Shown here: positions 8,500-16,088 of the stretch, one piece after another | How the letters are laid out: the number at the start of each line of letters is the position of its first letter | Numbering within the stretch: the first letter of the stretch is position 1 | Origin: VRUG01 sp965372745 | Lineage (GTDB): Bacteria > Planctomycetota > Phycisphaerae > Sedimentisphaerales > Anaerobacaceae | NCBI GenBank assembly: GCA_965372745.1 | Contig: CBDVDM010000028.1 | Span: 1 to 23,279 of the forward strand | Direction of reading: 5' to 3' | Length of the DNA: 23,279 nt | Translations under genes and position numbers: made by a program | The notes under the pieces: generated by a model | The model's input: the letters and a program-made list of their open reading frames with translations, nothing else | Told to the model about the DNA's origin: nothing | Database searches by the model: none

Positions 8500-9474
8500 T
8501 TATTGTGTATGTTTTTCTATCAGCTTATGTAACCTTTCACCTCGCGGCTGGTCGGGTTTGATTTCCAGAGAATGACGCCATTGCCGGACTGCTTTTGCCT
8601 TTAAAAAATCATCCTTATCGCTAATCGCCCGCAACATATAAGCAACGCCAAGACCACGATAGGCCTGCCAATCCTCATTGTCAATGGCTATCGCCCTGCT
8701 ATAACTCTTGATGGACATGCCAATATCTTTAAGCTGAAGATAACAATACCCAAGATATTGAAAAGCTGCATTATTATCAGGTTGACTTTGTGTTACTGAT
8801 ATTAGAAGTTCTTTCGCACTGTTTGTCCTGCCATCTCTTAAATACGCAACGGCAAGTGCAACCATAATATCAGGGTTATTACTATCAATTTCCAGGGCCC
8901 GTTTGTACGACCGAATAGCCTGGGCGTGATCCTTCTGAGATTCATAAATATCGCCGAGTAACTTTTTAACTTCACTGGCTTCGGGGTCTATTTTTTCAGC
9001 CTTTTCGACATATTTCAATGCACTGTTAAAATCTTTAATTTCGACATAACACTCGGCAGTATTAACATGAGCCTGGAGATGGTCAGGCTTAATCTCGCAG
9101 GCATTTATATAAGCTCTTACTGCATCTTTGAATTGTTTCATCACACTGTAAACTTTGCCAAGATTGAAATAGTCTTTGAAAGACCATGGATTCAACTCCG
9201 TCGCCTTCTCGTAGGATTCAGAACTTCTCTCGTAATCCTTCATATCCTGATAAATCTCACCAAGCAAAGAATGCGCTAATGAGAAACGCTCATGTAAATC
9301 CAACGAGGTGTTTAATTTCTCAATAGCCTCTTCTTTTTTATCAAGCTCGGCAAGTTTGGCCGCATCAACATACAACTCAACTGCCTGCTGCCTTTGATTG
9401 CAACCAGCCAAAAATAATACAACCAAACTTAGCAATATTTGGATTTTCAGACAGGAACCACTGAAGTTAGACAT
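8500..9474 (-). CDS. TPR-repeat lipoprotein
   Basis: The 324-residue protein begins with a type II signal peptide: hydrophobic residues 11-21 and lipobox LAGC with Cys25 as the predicted lipidation site. The rest is a run of about eight tetratricopeptide repeats, seen as recurring A-x-x-x-Y/L-x-x-A-I-x-x-Y-x-x-A-L-E-I-x-P units (for example KDYERSSESYEKATELNP and KDHAQAIRSYKRALEID). It should sit on a membrane facing the periplasm as a protein-binding scaffold; the partner is unknown. GAGAGG lies just upstream of the ATG, and an extended -10 promoter (9542-9569) drives it. lspA, which would process it, is the next gene. Confidence 0.9.
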   Translation of the reverse strand: MSNFSGSCLKIQILLSLVVLFLAGCNQRQQAVELYVDAAKLAELDKKEEAIEKLNTSLDLHERFSLAHSLLGEIYQDMKDYERSSESYEKATELNPWSFKDYFNLGKVYSVMKQFKDAVRAYINACEIKPDHLQAHVNTAECYVEIKDFNSALKYVEKAEKIDPEASEVKKLLGDIYESQKDHAQAIRSYKRALEIDSNNPDIMVALAVAYLRDGRTNSAKELLISVTQSQPDNNAAFQYLGYCYLQLKDIGMSIKSYSRAIAIDNEDWQAYRGLGVAYMLRAISDKDDFLKAKAVRQWRHSLEIKPDQPRGERLHKLIEKHTQ

Positions 9475-9541
9475 TTATCAGCCTCTCTAATTCGGACATC
9501 CTTTCCATAATACGTATACACATTTTCCGTAAGGTTCGGTA

Positions 9542-9569
9542 ATTATACCATAGTAACTTCTGCCGTCAA
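9542..9569 (-). promoter_or_regulatory. Strong sigma70-type promoter for lipoprotein-lspA
   Basis: Read on the minus strand, TTGACG (9569-9564) and TATAAT (9547-9542) are 16 bp apart, and TGG directly precedes the -10, giving an extended TG-N-TATAAT. Transcription would start near 9535, about 60 nt before the lipoprotein ATG. Confidence 0.7.
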
Positions 9570-9622
9570 AGCCTTTTAAGCAAAATAGAAAACCTGTTTT
9601 TTAGACTGTACCGCCTAAATGA

Positions 9623-9651
9623 TTGACATATTCAACCTGAAATTATACGAT
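9623..9651 (+). promoter_or_regulatory. Sigma70-type promoter for gpmI
   Basis: A perfect TTGACA (9623-9628) is 17 bp from TACGAT (9646-9651), which matches TATAAT at four of six positions. Predicted start near 9658, leaving a leader of about 70 nt. It diverges from the lipoprotein promoter, with about 50 bp between the two -35 boxes. Confidence 0.6.
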
Positions 9652-9727
9652 GTTCAGCTAATATGGTTTTCATCGAAAAATATAAAAGGTATTATTTTAC
9701 AGGTTGTTTTTTTTGAAAGGTTTTTTT

Positions 9728-11308
9728 ATGCCAAAACAGACATCGACTCAGACATCATTGCAGGGTCCTTTTGTACTAATCATACGCGACGGCTGGGGCT
9801 ATAACCCTGATAAGTCCGAAGATAAATACAACGCAATCAGATGCGCCAATACACCTACAGATGATATGCTGATGGCACAATATCCTAATTGCCTGATTCA
9901 TACCTCAGGTGTTGATGTAGGGCTTCCCGAGGGAACAATGGGAAACAGCGAGGTGGGACATCAAAATATCGGCGCCGGCAGAATCGTTCCACAGGAATCG
10001 GTCAGGTTAAGCCAGGCCATTAAGGACGGTTCTTTCTTTGAAAATCCTGAATTTCTCAAAGTGATAGAATCTGTTAAAAGCAGCAATGGGAAAATGCACC
10101 TATTAGGTCTGTGCAGTGATATCGGTGTGCATTCCAGGCTGAACCATCTCTATGGCCTGCTAGAACTTGCAAAAAGAAACGATATAAAAGACGTCTTTAT
10201 ACACGCTTTCATGGACGGACGCGACTCACCGCCCGACAGTGGAGCCGGATACATAACTGAAATCGAACAAAAAGCAAAAGAAATCGGAGTTGGTAAAATT
10301 GCAACCGTAATAGGAAGATTTTACGCAATGGACCGTGACAGCAGGTGGGAGCGAGTACAACCGGCATTTGACTGCATGAGAACCGGTAAAGGACTCAAGG
10401 CAAAAACCGCTGCTGAGGCTGTGAAGCAAAGCTATGAAAAAAAGGTTACCGATGAATTTATCGAACCGACCTGCATTGTAAATGAAGACGTCATGCCAAT
10501 TGCAACTATTGACGATGGAGACGGCGTTATCTTTTTCAACTTCCGCGGCGACAGGCCTCGTGAAATATCAAGGGCATTCGTAGAGCCGGACTTTAAAGAA
10601 TTTCCAAGAACAGCTCTCCCTGATATTCACTACGTCTGCATGACTGAATATGCTGCGACAATACCTGCTCCGGTTGCATTTCCAAAACCTCCGAAAATGA
10701 AAAATATTTTAGCTGCTTACTGGAGCTCGCTGGGCCTGAAGCAATTTCGTTGTGCAGAAACCGAGAAATATGCACATGTTACTTTTTTCTTCAATGACTA
10801 TACTGAAAAACCATTCGAAGGTGAAGACAGGCAAATTGTGCCTTCGCCGAGAGTCCGGACATACGATTTAAAACCTGAAATGAGTGCCTATGAGATTAGT
10901 GATATCGTCCTCGAAAAACTTGATTCCGAAAAATACGATGTAATCGTGATGAACTTTGCTAATCCTGACATGGTGGGTCATACAGGCTTTTTAGAGGCAG
11001 CGATTAAGGCTGCAGAGGTTGTCGATGAATGTGTCGGCCGAATTCTCGATAAAGTTAAAAACCTTGGTGGTGCCGTAATAGTTACCGCCGACCACGGTAA
11101 TTTTGAAAAAATGATAGATGGAAATCCTGATAAGCCTCATACCGCTCATACTATTGGTGATGTACCGCTGATTGTATTCGATGAAAGATACAAAGGCAGA
11201 AAGATGCGACAAGGCGGCCGATTGGCTGACATCGGACCTACACTGCTGGAAATGATGGGTCTGGAACAGCCTAAAGAAATGACCGGAAAGAGTCTTCTGT
11301 TACTGTAA
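9728..11308 (+). CDS. gpmI: 2,3-bisphosphoglycerate-independent phosphoglycerate mutase
   Basis: GpmI interconverts 3- and 2-phosphoglycerate in glycolysis and gluconeogenesis through a phosphoserine intermediate, using two metal ions. The protein is 526 residues, close to the usual 510-520. It shows RDGWG with metal ligand D21, the nucleophile S74 in GNSEVGH, DGRDSPP, a FNFRGDRPREI segment, NPDMVGHTG and TADHGNFE, the last two carrying the second set of metal ligands. I chose ATG 9728 because GAAAGG (9715-9720) lies 7 nt ahead; a TTG at 9704 would add eight residues upstream of the usual N-terminus. A T-run at 11353-11361 lies downstream without a clear stem. Confidence 0.96.
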   Translation: MPKQTSTQTSLQGPFVLIIRDGWGYNPDKSEDKYNAIRCANTPTDDMLMAQYPNCLIHTSGVDVGLPEGTMGNSEVGHQNIGAGRIVPQESVRLSQAIKDGSFFENPEFLKVIESVKSSNGKMHLLGLCSDIGVHSRLNHLYGLLELAKRNDIKDVFIHAFMDGRDSPPDSGAGYITEIEQKAKEIGVGKIATVIGRFYAMDRDSRWERVQPAFDCMRTGKGLKAKTAAEAVKQSYEKKVTDEFIEPTCIVNEDVMPIATIDDGDGVIFFNFRGDRPREISRAFVEPDFKEFPRTALPDIHYVCMTEYAATIPAPVAFPKPPKMKNILAAYWSSLGLKQFRCAETEKYAHVTFFFNDYTEKPFEGEDRQIVPSPRVRTYDLKPEMSAYEISDIVLEKLDSEKYDVIVMNFANPDMVGHTGFLEAAIKAAEVVDECVGRILDKVKNLGGAVIVTADHGNFEKMIDGNPDKPHTAHTIGDVPLIVFDERYKGRKMRQGGRLADIGPTLLEMMGLEQPKEMTGKSLLLL

Positions 11309-11538
11309 AAAAATATTTTCTGCCACAGAGGCCTTAGAGAATACAGAGCATAATTTTTTTTTAACGCTGATTACGCATGTACAAACAAGTTGCACACGCG
11401 GTGCTCTAAAAGTAATTTGTGTCAGTCCGTGCGATCAATGGTTAATATAGGTTCCAAAAAGATATCGGGCATTTAAAAACGAAACGTGCTTTGGCTTGGC
11501 TTGGAAATTCCTATTTCGTTTTGCGAATTCAATAAAAT
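11309..11538. other. Intergenic stretch with degenerate repeat-like text
   Basis: No gene is visible between gpmI and the convergent small membrane gene. ACAGAG occurs at 11325-11330 and 11343-11348, followed by a T9 run, a CGCTGATTACGC phrase and a TTTGTGTCAGTCCGTG phrase. These resemble worn copies of short sequences that recur between genes in many environmental genomes, but a family cannot be shown from this window alone. I could not find a stable terminator stem for gpmI. Confidence 0.35.
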
Positions 11539-11982
11539 CTATCTGAATCGAATGAAATATGTGATGACATAGCTAATCATTGAAATAATGCCGATTAAAA
11601 AAAGAATATCTGCTACATAACATATTTTCACTGATGGCATAATTTGACTCATTTTATTAATATCCTCGCTGATGTTCTTATTTGTATGATATTTGATTCT
11701 CATCATCTTAAATTCTGAGCTTATTTTGAAAACTGAAATCACACCCTTGTATAGAATGATTTCGGATACTATAAGAAGTAAGATAGTCGATATAGCCCAC
11801 CACTTAGAAAACAATTGATCGCGAATAGTAAACTTGTCTAATATACCAACGAACCACAACAGAGCACCTGTGTTAATAACCAACATCCATTTAACATGAG
11901 AAAATACTAATTCGCTTAGAAATTGATTAGCTTCATCAAAAATCTTATCCATAGATTTTTTTGGATTTTCACATTCATCCAT
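11539..11982 (-). CDS. Small three-helix membrane protein, function unknown
   Basis: I do not recognise this 147-residue protein. It has a soluble, acidic N-terminus (about 30 residues), hydrophobic helices at about residues 32-49 and 61-85, a charged cytoplasmic-looking loop with KMMRIKYHTNKN (about 92-103), and a third helix at about 119-144, ending IRFR. The ATG is preceded by GAGAG with a 9-nt spacer, which supports translation. It is flanked by repeat-rich DNA, and its coding sequence is visibly richer in A and T than the neighbouring housekeeping genes, so it may be a recent arrival or fast evolving. It runs opposite to gpmI and mutL and appears to be a single-gene unit. Confidence 0.6.
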   Translation of the reverse strand: MDECENPKKSMDKIFDEANQFLSELVFSHVKWMLVINTGALLWFVGILDKFTIRDQLFSKWWAISTILLLIVSEIILYKGVISVFKISSEFKMMRIKYHTNKNISEDINKMSQIMPSVKICYVADILFLIGIISMISYVITYFIRFR

Positions 11983-12065
11983 GTTTTTATTCTCTCATTC
12001 ATTATTTCAAGGACTTTTCAAAAAGCTTAATTTATTTCTCTGCCATTCTGTGGTTTATTATCCTC

Positions 12066-12096
12066 CCAATTGCCATCGACGGCAAGAGGAAATTGG
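12066..12096. repeat. Nested palindrome CCAATT/AATTGG with inner TTGCC/GGCAA
   Basis: CCAATT (12066-12071) and AATTGG (12091-12096) flank an inner stem TTGCC (12070-12074) / GGCAA (12081-12085) with loop ATCGAC. The outer and inner arms overlap by 2 bp and so exclude each other in part. Confidence 0.45.
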
Positions 12097-12097
12097 A

Positions 12098-12125
12098 GAT
12101 TGCTTCGGTTTCGCCTCGCAATGAC
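12098..12125. repeat. Intergenic palindromic repeat, GATTGC/GCAATGA type (copy B)
   Basis: GATTGC (12098-12103) and CCTCGCAATGAC (12114-12125) match the ends of the copy at 60-90; the centre is shorter by about 4 bp. ATTGC and GCAAT are exact inverted arms. Confidence 0.7.
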
Positions 12126-12148
12126 CTGATAAAATAAGTAAAAGTAAA

Positions 12149-12169
12149 CACCCACCGCAGGGGTGGGTG
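12149..12169. repeat. GC-rich 8-bp hairpin CACCCACC/GGTGGGTG
   Basis: Perfect 8-bp arms (12149-12156 and 12162-12169) enclose a 5-nt loop. The nearest T-run on the plus strand (12182-12188) is separated by about 12 nt, so a terminator role is doubtful. The sequence CTAACC follows immediately. Confidence 0.55.
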
Positions 12170-12192
12170 CTAACCATTTTAGTTTTTTCAAA

Positions 12193-12214
12193 CCCTGCCA
12201 TCGAGATGTCAGGG
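12193..12214. repeat. Near-perfect hairpin CCCTGCCAT/ATGTCAGGG
   Basis: Nine-bp arms (12193-12201 and 12206-12214) with one mismatch and a CGAG loop. Like the preceding hairpin it is followed by CTAACC. Confidence 0.5.
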
Positions 12215-12260
12215 CTAACCGTAATGGATTCCGAGAAGACGTCGGGCAAATAACCACAAT

Positions 12261-12286
12261 TTGTCCTGCGTTCGCAGGAATGACAA
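12261..12286. repeat. Intergenic palindromic repeat, CGCAGGAATGAC type (copy C)
   Basis: TCCTGCG (12264-12270) and CGCAGGA (12273-12279) form a perfect 7-bp stem with a TT loop, and the whole is bracketed by TTGTC and GACAA. The 14-mer TCGCAGGAATGACA (12272-12285) recurs exactly at 21608-21621. Confidence 0.7.
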
Positions 12287-12404
12287 ATAATAAAATTCGT
12301 GCGATGACGAGAAAACACCCTGCCTGCCCTTCTGCGATGTGGTCACTATGCTAACCGATATTGCCGCTGGAATTTCGGCAGAAAACCAATATAATAAGGC
12401 AACT

Positions 12405-14159
12405 ATGGGACAGATAAAGATACTTGACCGGAATATGATAAATATGATTGCCGCTGGCGAGGTAATCGAAAGGCCTGCCAGCGTTGTCAAGGAATTAGTC
12501 GAAAACAGCATTGACGCCGGAGCAACAAAAATAACCGTCTCTATTGAAGACGGCGGCAGAAAACTGATAGCCATTACCGATAACGGCTTTGGAATGGATG
12601 CAGAAGATTTAGAAAACGGCTTCAAGTCACATGCTACCAGTAAAATCAAAACAAGCTATGACCTGCATAACATATCAACACTTGGATTCAGAGGCGAGGC
12701 ATTGGCAAGTATCGCCTCGATAGCACAGGTCAAAACCGTAAGCAGGCAACAGAATTGTGAAAACGGCAACTGCATTGAAATCGACTGCGGCGATAAAACA
12801 AATATAACACCATGCAGTGCCGACTACGGCACTACAATTCAGGTTAGAGACATCTTTTATAAACTTCCCGCAAGACGAAAATTTTTAAAAACCGCAAATA
12901 CCGAATTCGGACATATCTCAGAACAGTTCACCCGCATTGCACTGGCAAACAGCAAAATAGACCTGACGTTAATTCATAACGGCAGAGAACTATACCGGTT
13001 ACAATCCAATCAGGGTCTTCGCCAGCGCATAACTGAGTTATTCTCTTCAGAGATTGCCGAAAACCTGATTGAAACCCGAACCGCAGAAAAAGGGCTAAAT
13101 ATTTTTGCACTGATGGGCATGCCTGAAATATCAAGAACGAACAACAAGTTCCAGTATATATTCCTGAACGGAAGGTTTATCCGTGACAAAATTATCTCAC
13201 ATGCCATCAAAGAGGCGTACAGAGGACAACTCGAACAAAACCGGTTTCCTGTGATTTTCCTGTTTATCAAAATGTCACCTGATGATTATGATGTCAATGT
13301 CCATCCTACAAAAATTGAAGTGCGTTTTTATAATTCAAATCTGGTGCACTCACAGATTCTTGCGGCCCTTAGAGAGAAACTGTTAGGAACAAACCTTGAC
13401 GTTGAGGCTAAAATGCCAATTGCACAGTCAGGAATAAAACAGCCTCGAAGCAGGGAAATAAATGATGCGATGACCGATTTTTTTGAAAGGTATCGCCCTT
13501 CTCAAGACCAGCATCGATTAGGTTTTCAATCCTATTCAACACAGAGCGAAACAATTTCCGCTGCTGCTGAGCAGGTCGTTTACGGCGAAAAACCAAAGGC
13601 AATACAGATACATGACAGTTTCATAATCACTCAAACCGATGAGGGGTTTTCAATAATCGACCAGCACGCACTTCATGAACGCATAATGTATGAGGATTTA
13701 TGTGCAAGAATATCAGGCGGTAAACTCGAATCACAGAAACTGTTGATACCGGAAACATTCGAGGTAACTGAAGCCGAAGCAGAAATAATCAAAAACAATA
13801 CCGAGTTGACTGAAAAGCTGGGTATCGAACTGGCGCCTTTCGGCCCGAAAACTTATGCGTGTCAGGCGTTTCCGAGTCTGCTGGCAAAAATAAATCCTGT
13901 AGATTTTATTCGCGACTTAATAGGTATTATCAATAACAGCGACACCAATATCGAACCGCAGGGTCTGCTTGATGAAATTTTAAACATGGCTGCCTGCAAG
14001 GCGGCAATAAAAGCCGGCCAGCCATTAAGCGACAAAGAAATCGAGCAATTGCTGAACGATAAGGAAAAAACTGAAAAATCAAGCCGATGCCCGCACGGAA
14101 GACCTACTACAATCAAATTTTCCATAACCGAATTAGAAAAGCAATTTAAGAGAACCTAA
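12405..14159 (+). CDS. mutL: DNA mismatch repair protein MutL (endonuclease type)
   Basis: MutL couples MutS mismatch recognition to strand removal. The N-terminal GHKL ATPase domain shows INMIAAGEVIERPASVVKE, ENSIDAGA, DNGFGM and GFRGEALASI. The C-terminal dimerisation domain carries an exact DQHA-x2-E-x4-E motif (D419 to E430), with ACKAAIKAG and the CPHGRP box near the end. These mark the nicking class of MutL, used where no MutH/Dam system exists. The protein is 584 residues. I chose ATG 12405 because the family begins close to xIKILDxxxINxIAAGEV and AAGG (12396-12399) sits just ahead; an ATG-less extension from 12339 is unlikely. The stop overlaps the next gene's start (TAATG). Confidence 0.96.
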   Translation: MGQIKILDRNMINMIAAGEVIERPASVVKELVENSIDAGATKITVSIEDGGRKLIAITDNGFGMDAEDLENGFKSHATSKIKTSYDLHNISTLGFRGEALASIASIAQVKTVSRQQNCENGNCIEIDCGDKTNITPCSADYGTTIQVRDIFYKLPARRKFLKTANTEFGHISEQFTRIALANSKIDLTLIHNGRELYRLQSNQGLRQRITELFSSEIAENLIETRTAEKGLNIFALMGMPEISRTNNKFQYIFLNGRFIRDKIISHAIKEAYRGQLEQNRFPVIFLFIKMSPDDYDVNVHPTKIEVRFYNSNLVHSQILAALREKLLGTNLDVEAKMPIAQSGIKQPRSREINDAMTDFFERYRPSQDQHRLGFQSYSTQSETISAAAEQVVYGEKPKAIQIHDSFIITQTDEGFSIIDQHALHERIMYEDLCARISGGKLESQKLLIPETFEVTEAEAEIIKNNTELTEKLGIELAPFGPKTYACQAFPSLLAKINPVDFIRDLIGIINNSDTNIEPQGLLDEILNMAACKAAIKAGQPLSDKEIEQLLNDKEKTEKSSRCPHGRPTTIKFSITELEKQFKRT

Positions 14160-15055
14160 TGAATAAATGGTCGTGGTTAGTATTAATATCAGCATGTTGG
14201 TTTACAGTCGGTTTTGTGATGTTCGATTTCAACTCTGCCCAGAATACTCAAAACACCACCCTGCCAAATAACGTTCAAAGAATCGTTGCAACAGCTCCTA
14301 ATATTACGGAGATACTTTTCGCCTTAGGGCTGGAAGAAAAAATCGTCGGCGTTACTATCTTCAGCACCTTTCCACCAAAAGCCAAAGAAAAACCAAAAAT
14401 CGGAACATTCTGGTACCCGGACATTGAGGCAATAATAGCAGCTAAACCGGATCTGGTTGTCACATCAGCAACGGAACAGCAAAAAACCCTCGGGCCAAGA
14501 TTGGAACGTATCGGCTACTATAGCCTGGCACTTAAGATTAAGAAAATAGATGACCTCTTTCATGCAATCGATGCTATAGGCTCGGCTACTGCCAAACAAC
14601 ATCAGGCCAATCTTTTAATAGCAGATATCAAAGAAAACATCGCTCGTATTTCGAATATGGTCAAAAATGAGAAAAAAATAAAAGTACTCTATGTCGTTCA
14701 AAGAAAGCCTTTGCGGGTTGCCGGACGTGATACCTTTATCAATGAGATGATAGAGATTGCCGGCGGTGAAAACGCTATTGGAAAAACCGTACAGCAATAT
14801 CCGCCGATAGGGGCTGAGCAAATAATAATCTCAGATGTAGATGTGATAATTGAACCGACTATGGGGCAAAAAAATGTGGCTAAACTGCGTGACAATGCTA
14901 TAGAGTACTGGAGCAGATTTAAAAACATATCAGCTGTAAAAAATAAGCGGATATATGTTGTCGATGACGATACTTTATCTCAATTAGGCCCGCGAGTTTA
15001 TGAGGGAATCGAGACAATCGCCCACTGTCTAAGGCCGGAGGTTTTCGGGAATTGA
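14159..15055 (+). CDS. ABC transporter substrate-binding protein, BtuF/FecB type
   Basis: This 298-residue protein would bind a metal chelate, such as cobalamin or a ferric siderophore, outside the inner membrane and deliver it to the permease encoded next. An N-terminal hydrophobic segment (about residues 4-23) looks like a signal peptide or anchor; ISAC with Cys13 fits a lipobox but the hydrophobic stretch before it is short, so lipidation is uncertain. The RIVATAPNITEILFALGLEEKIVGV start, PDIEAIIAAKPDLVV and VAGRDTFINEMIEIAGGENA are typical of the helical-backbone class III binding proteins. It overlaps the mutL stop by one base and the permease follows after 1 nt. The ligand cannot be told from sequence. 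Confidence 0.88.
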   Translation: MNKWSWLVLISACWFTVGFVMFDFNSAQNTQNTTLPNNVQRIVATAPNITEILFALGLEEKIVGVTIFSTFPPKAKEKPKIGTFWYPDIEAIIAAKPDLVVTSATEQQKTLGPRLERIGYYSLALKIKKIDDLFHAIDAIGSATAKQHQANLLIADIKENIARISNMVKNEKKIKVLYVVQRKPLRVAGRDTFINEMIEIAGGENAIGKTVQQYPPIGAEQIIISDVDVIIEPTMGQKNVAKLRDNAIEYWSRFKNISAVKNKRIYVVDDDTLSQLGPRVYEGIETIAHCLRPEVFGN

Positions 15056-15056
15056 A

Positions 15057-16088
15057 ATGCTGCAACTTTTAACAGTTAAAAAATTAGTTTACAGACTCAT
15101 AGCTGCTCTTATAGTGCTTGCAGTCGTAATGGTTTTGTGCTCACTGGTAGGTAGTCAAAACATTTCTCTTAAAGCGGCGTTCTCACCTTCCAGCCAAACA
15201 GGCAATATAAATTCAGACTATGAAATTTTTGTACATGTTCGATTGTCACGAATTATCCTCGCTGCCATCGTAGGAGCGGCACTGGCATGTTCCGGCGTCA
15301 TTTTCCAGGCCCTTTTGCGAAATCCCTTAGCCGACCCTTATATACTTGGGATATCAAGCGGAGCAGGGCTGGGAGCTATAATAGCGGTTATCAGCGGTTT
15401 CAGCTGGACATTATGGGGACGCTCGCCGATAGCTGTCTTTGCATTTGCAGGAGCAATCGGAACGGTCTGGCTGGTCTGGTCAATCGGCAAAGTGACAGGA
15501 AAATCCAATGTCACAGGGCTGCTGCTGGCTGGTGTTGTGGTTAATGCATTCTTCTCTGCTATGATAATGTTTCTAACCTCGATTGCGAAAAGCAGCCAGG
15601 TACACGCAACAATTTTCTGGCTGATGGGGAATATGTCGGAAGAAAAATTTGAAGTTCTATGGTTTGGTGGAGGAATAACTTTAGCCGGCATTATAGCACT
15701 GTTTTACCTGTCACCTCAGCTAAACGCTATAAGCTTTGGCGAAAAAGACGCAAAGAGTATGGGTATAAGCACGGCCAAGACGCAAACAATTGCTTTTGCG
15801 ATTGCAGCCTCTATCACTGCCATCGCAGTTAGTTTGAGCGGCCTGATAGGCTTTGTGGGCCTTGTCATTCCACATGCAATAAGGCTTGTATTCGGCCCTG
15901 ACCACCGCCAGTTATTGCCGCTAAGCGCAGTCTTTGGAGCAGGATTTCTTGTCATTGCTGACACTCTGGCACGTATTATAGTGGCTCCTGCGCAACTGCC
16001 CGTCGGTGTGGTAACTGCCATTATTGGCGGGCCGTTCTTTTTAATTTTACTTATCAAATATACCAGTAAAATCGGCTGGGCAAAATAA
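15057..16088 (+). CDS. ABC transporter permease, FecCD/BtuC family
   Basis: The 343-residue inner-membrane protein has about ten hydrophobic segments and should form the homodimeric channel of the importer. The family signature RLSRIILAAIVGAALACSGV followed by FQALLRNPLADPYILGISSG is clear, as is the GLIGFVGLVIPHAIRLVFGPDHR segment that contains the coupling helix contacting the ATPase, and a final GVVTAIIGGPFFLILL. Length is normal for the family (about 330-350). It starts 1 nt after the binding-protein stop, and its own stop is followed directly by the ATPase ATG, so the three are translated as a unit. Confidence 0.93.
   Translation: MLQLLTVKKLVYRLIAALIVLAVVMVLCSLVGSQNISLKAAFSPSSQTGNINSDYEIFVHVRLSRIILAAIVGAALACSGVIFQALLRNPLADPYILGISSGAGLGAIIAVISGFSWTLWGRSPIAVFAFAGAIGTVWLVWSIGKVTGKSNVTGLLLAGVVVNAFFSAMIMFLTSIAKSSQVHATIFWLMGNMSEEKFEVLWFGGGITLAGIIALFYLSPQLNAISFGEKDAKSMGISTAKTQTIAFAIAASITAIAVSLSGLIGFVGLVIPHAIRLVFGPDHRQLLPLSAVFGAGFLVIADTLARIIVAPAQLPVGVVTAIIGGPFFLILLIKYTSKIGWAK

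Larger units (their letters stand above)
11983..12404. other. Gene-free, palindrome-rich stretch upstream of mutL
   Basis: I see no gene here. Five palindromes lie within about 220 bp (12066-12286). The heptamer GCTAACC occurs three times (12169-12175, 12214-12220, 12350-12356), twice right after a hairpin. A frame open from 12339 into mutL would add 22 residues to MutL that have no counterpart in the family. No convincing promoter for mutL was found. Confidence 0.5.

Noticed and set aside
12149..12188. GC-rich hairpin followed by a T-run as a terminator
   Set aside because: The T-run is about 12 nt from the stem and no plus-strand gene ends upstream; it fits the repeat cluster better.
12390..12395. 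TATAAT just before mutL
   Set aside because: It would place the transcript start at or after the ribosome binding site, and no -35 lies at a usable distance.
14159..14230. Clear lipoprotein signal on the binding protein
   Set aside because: ISAC at residues 10-13 fits the lipobox pattern, but the hydrophobic stretch before it is only about six residues, so lipidation was not asserted.
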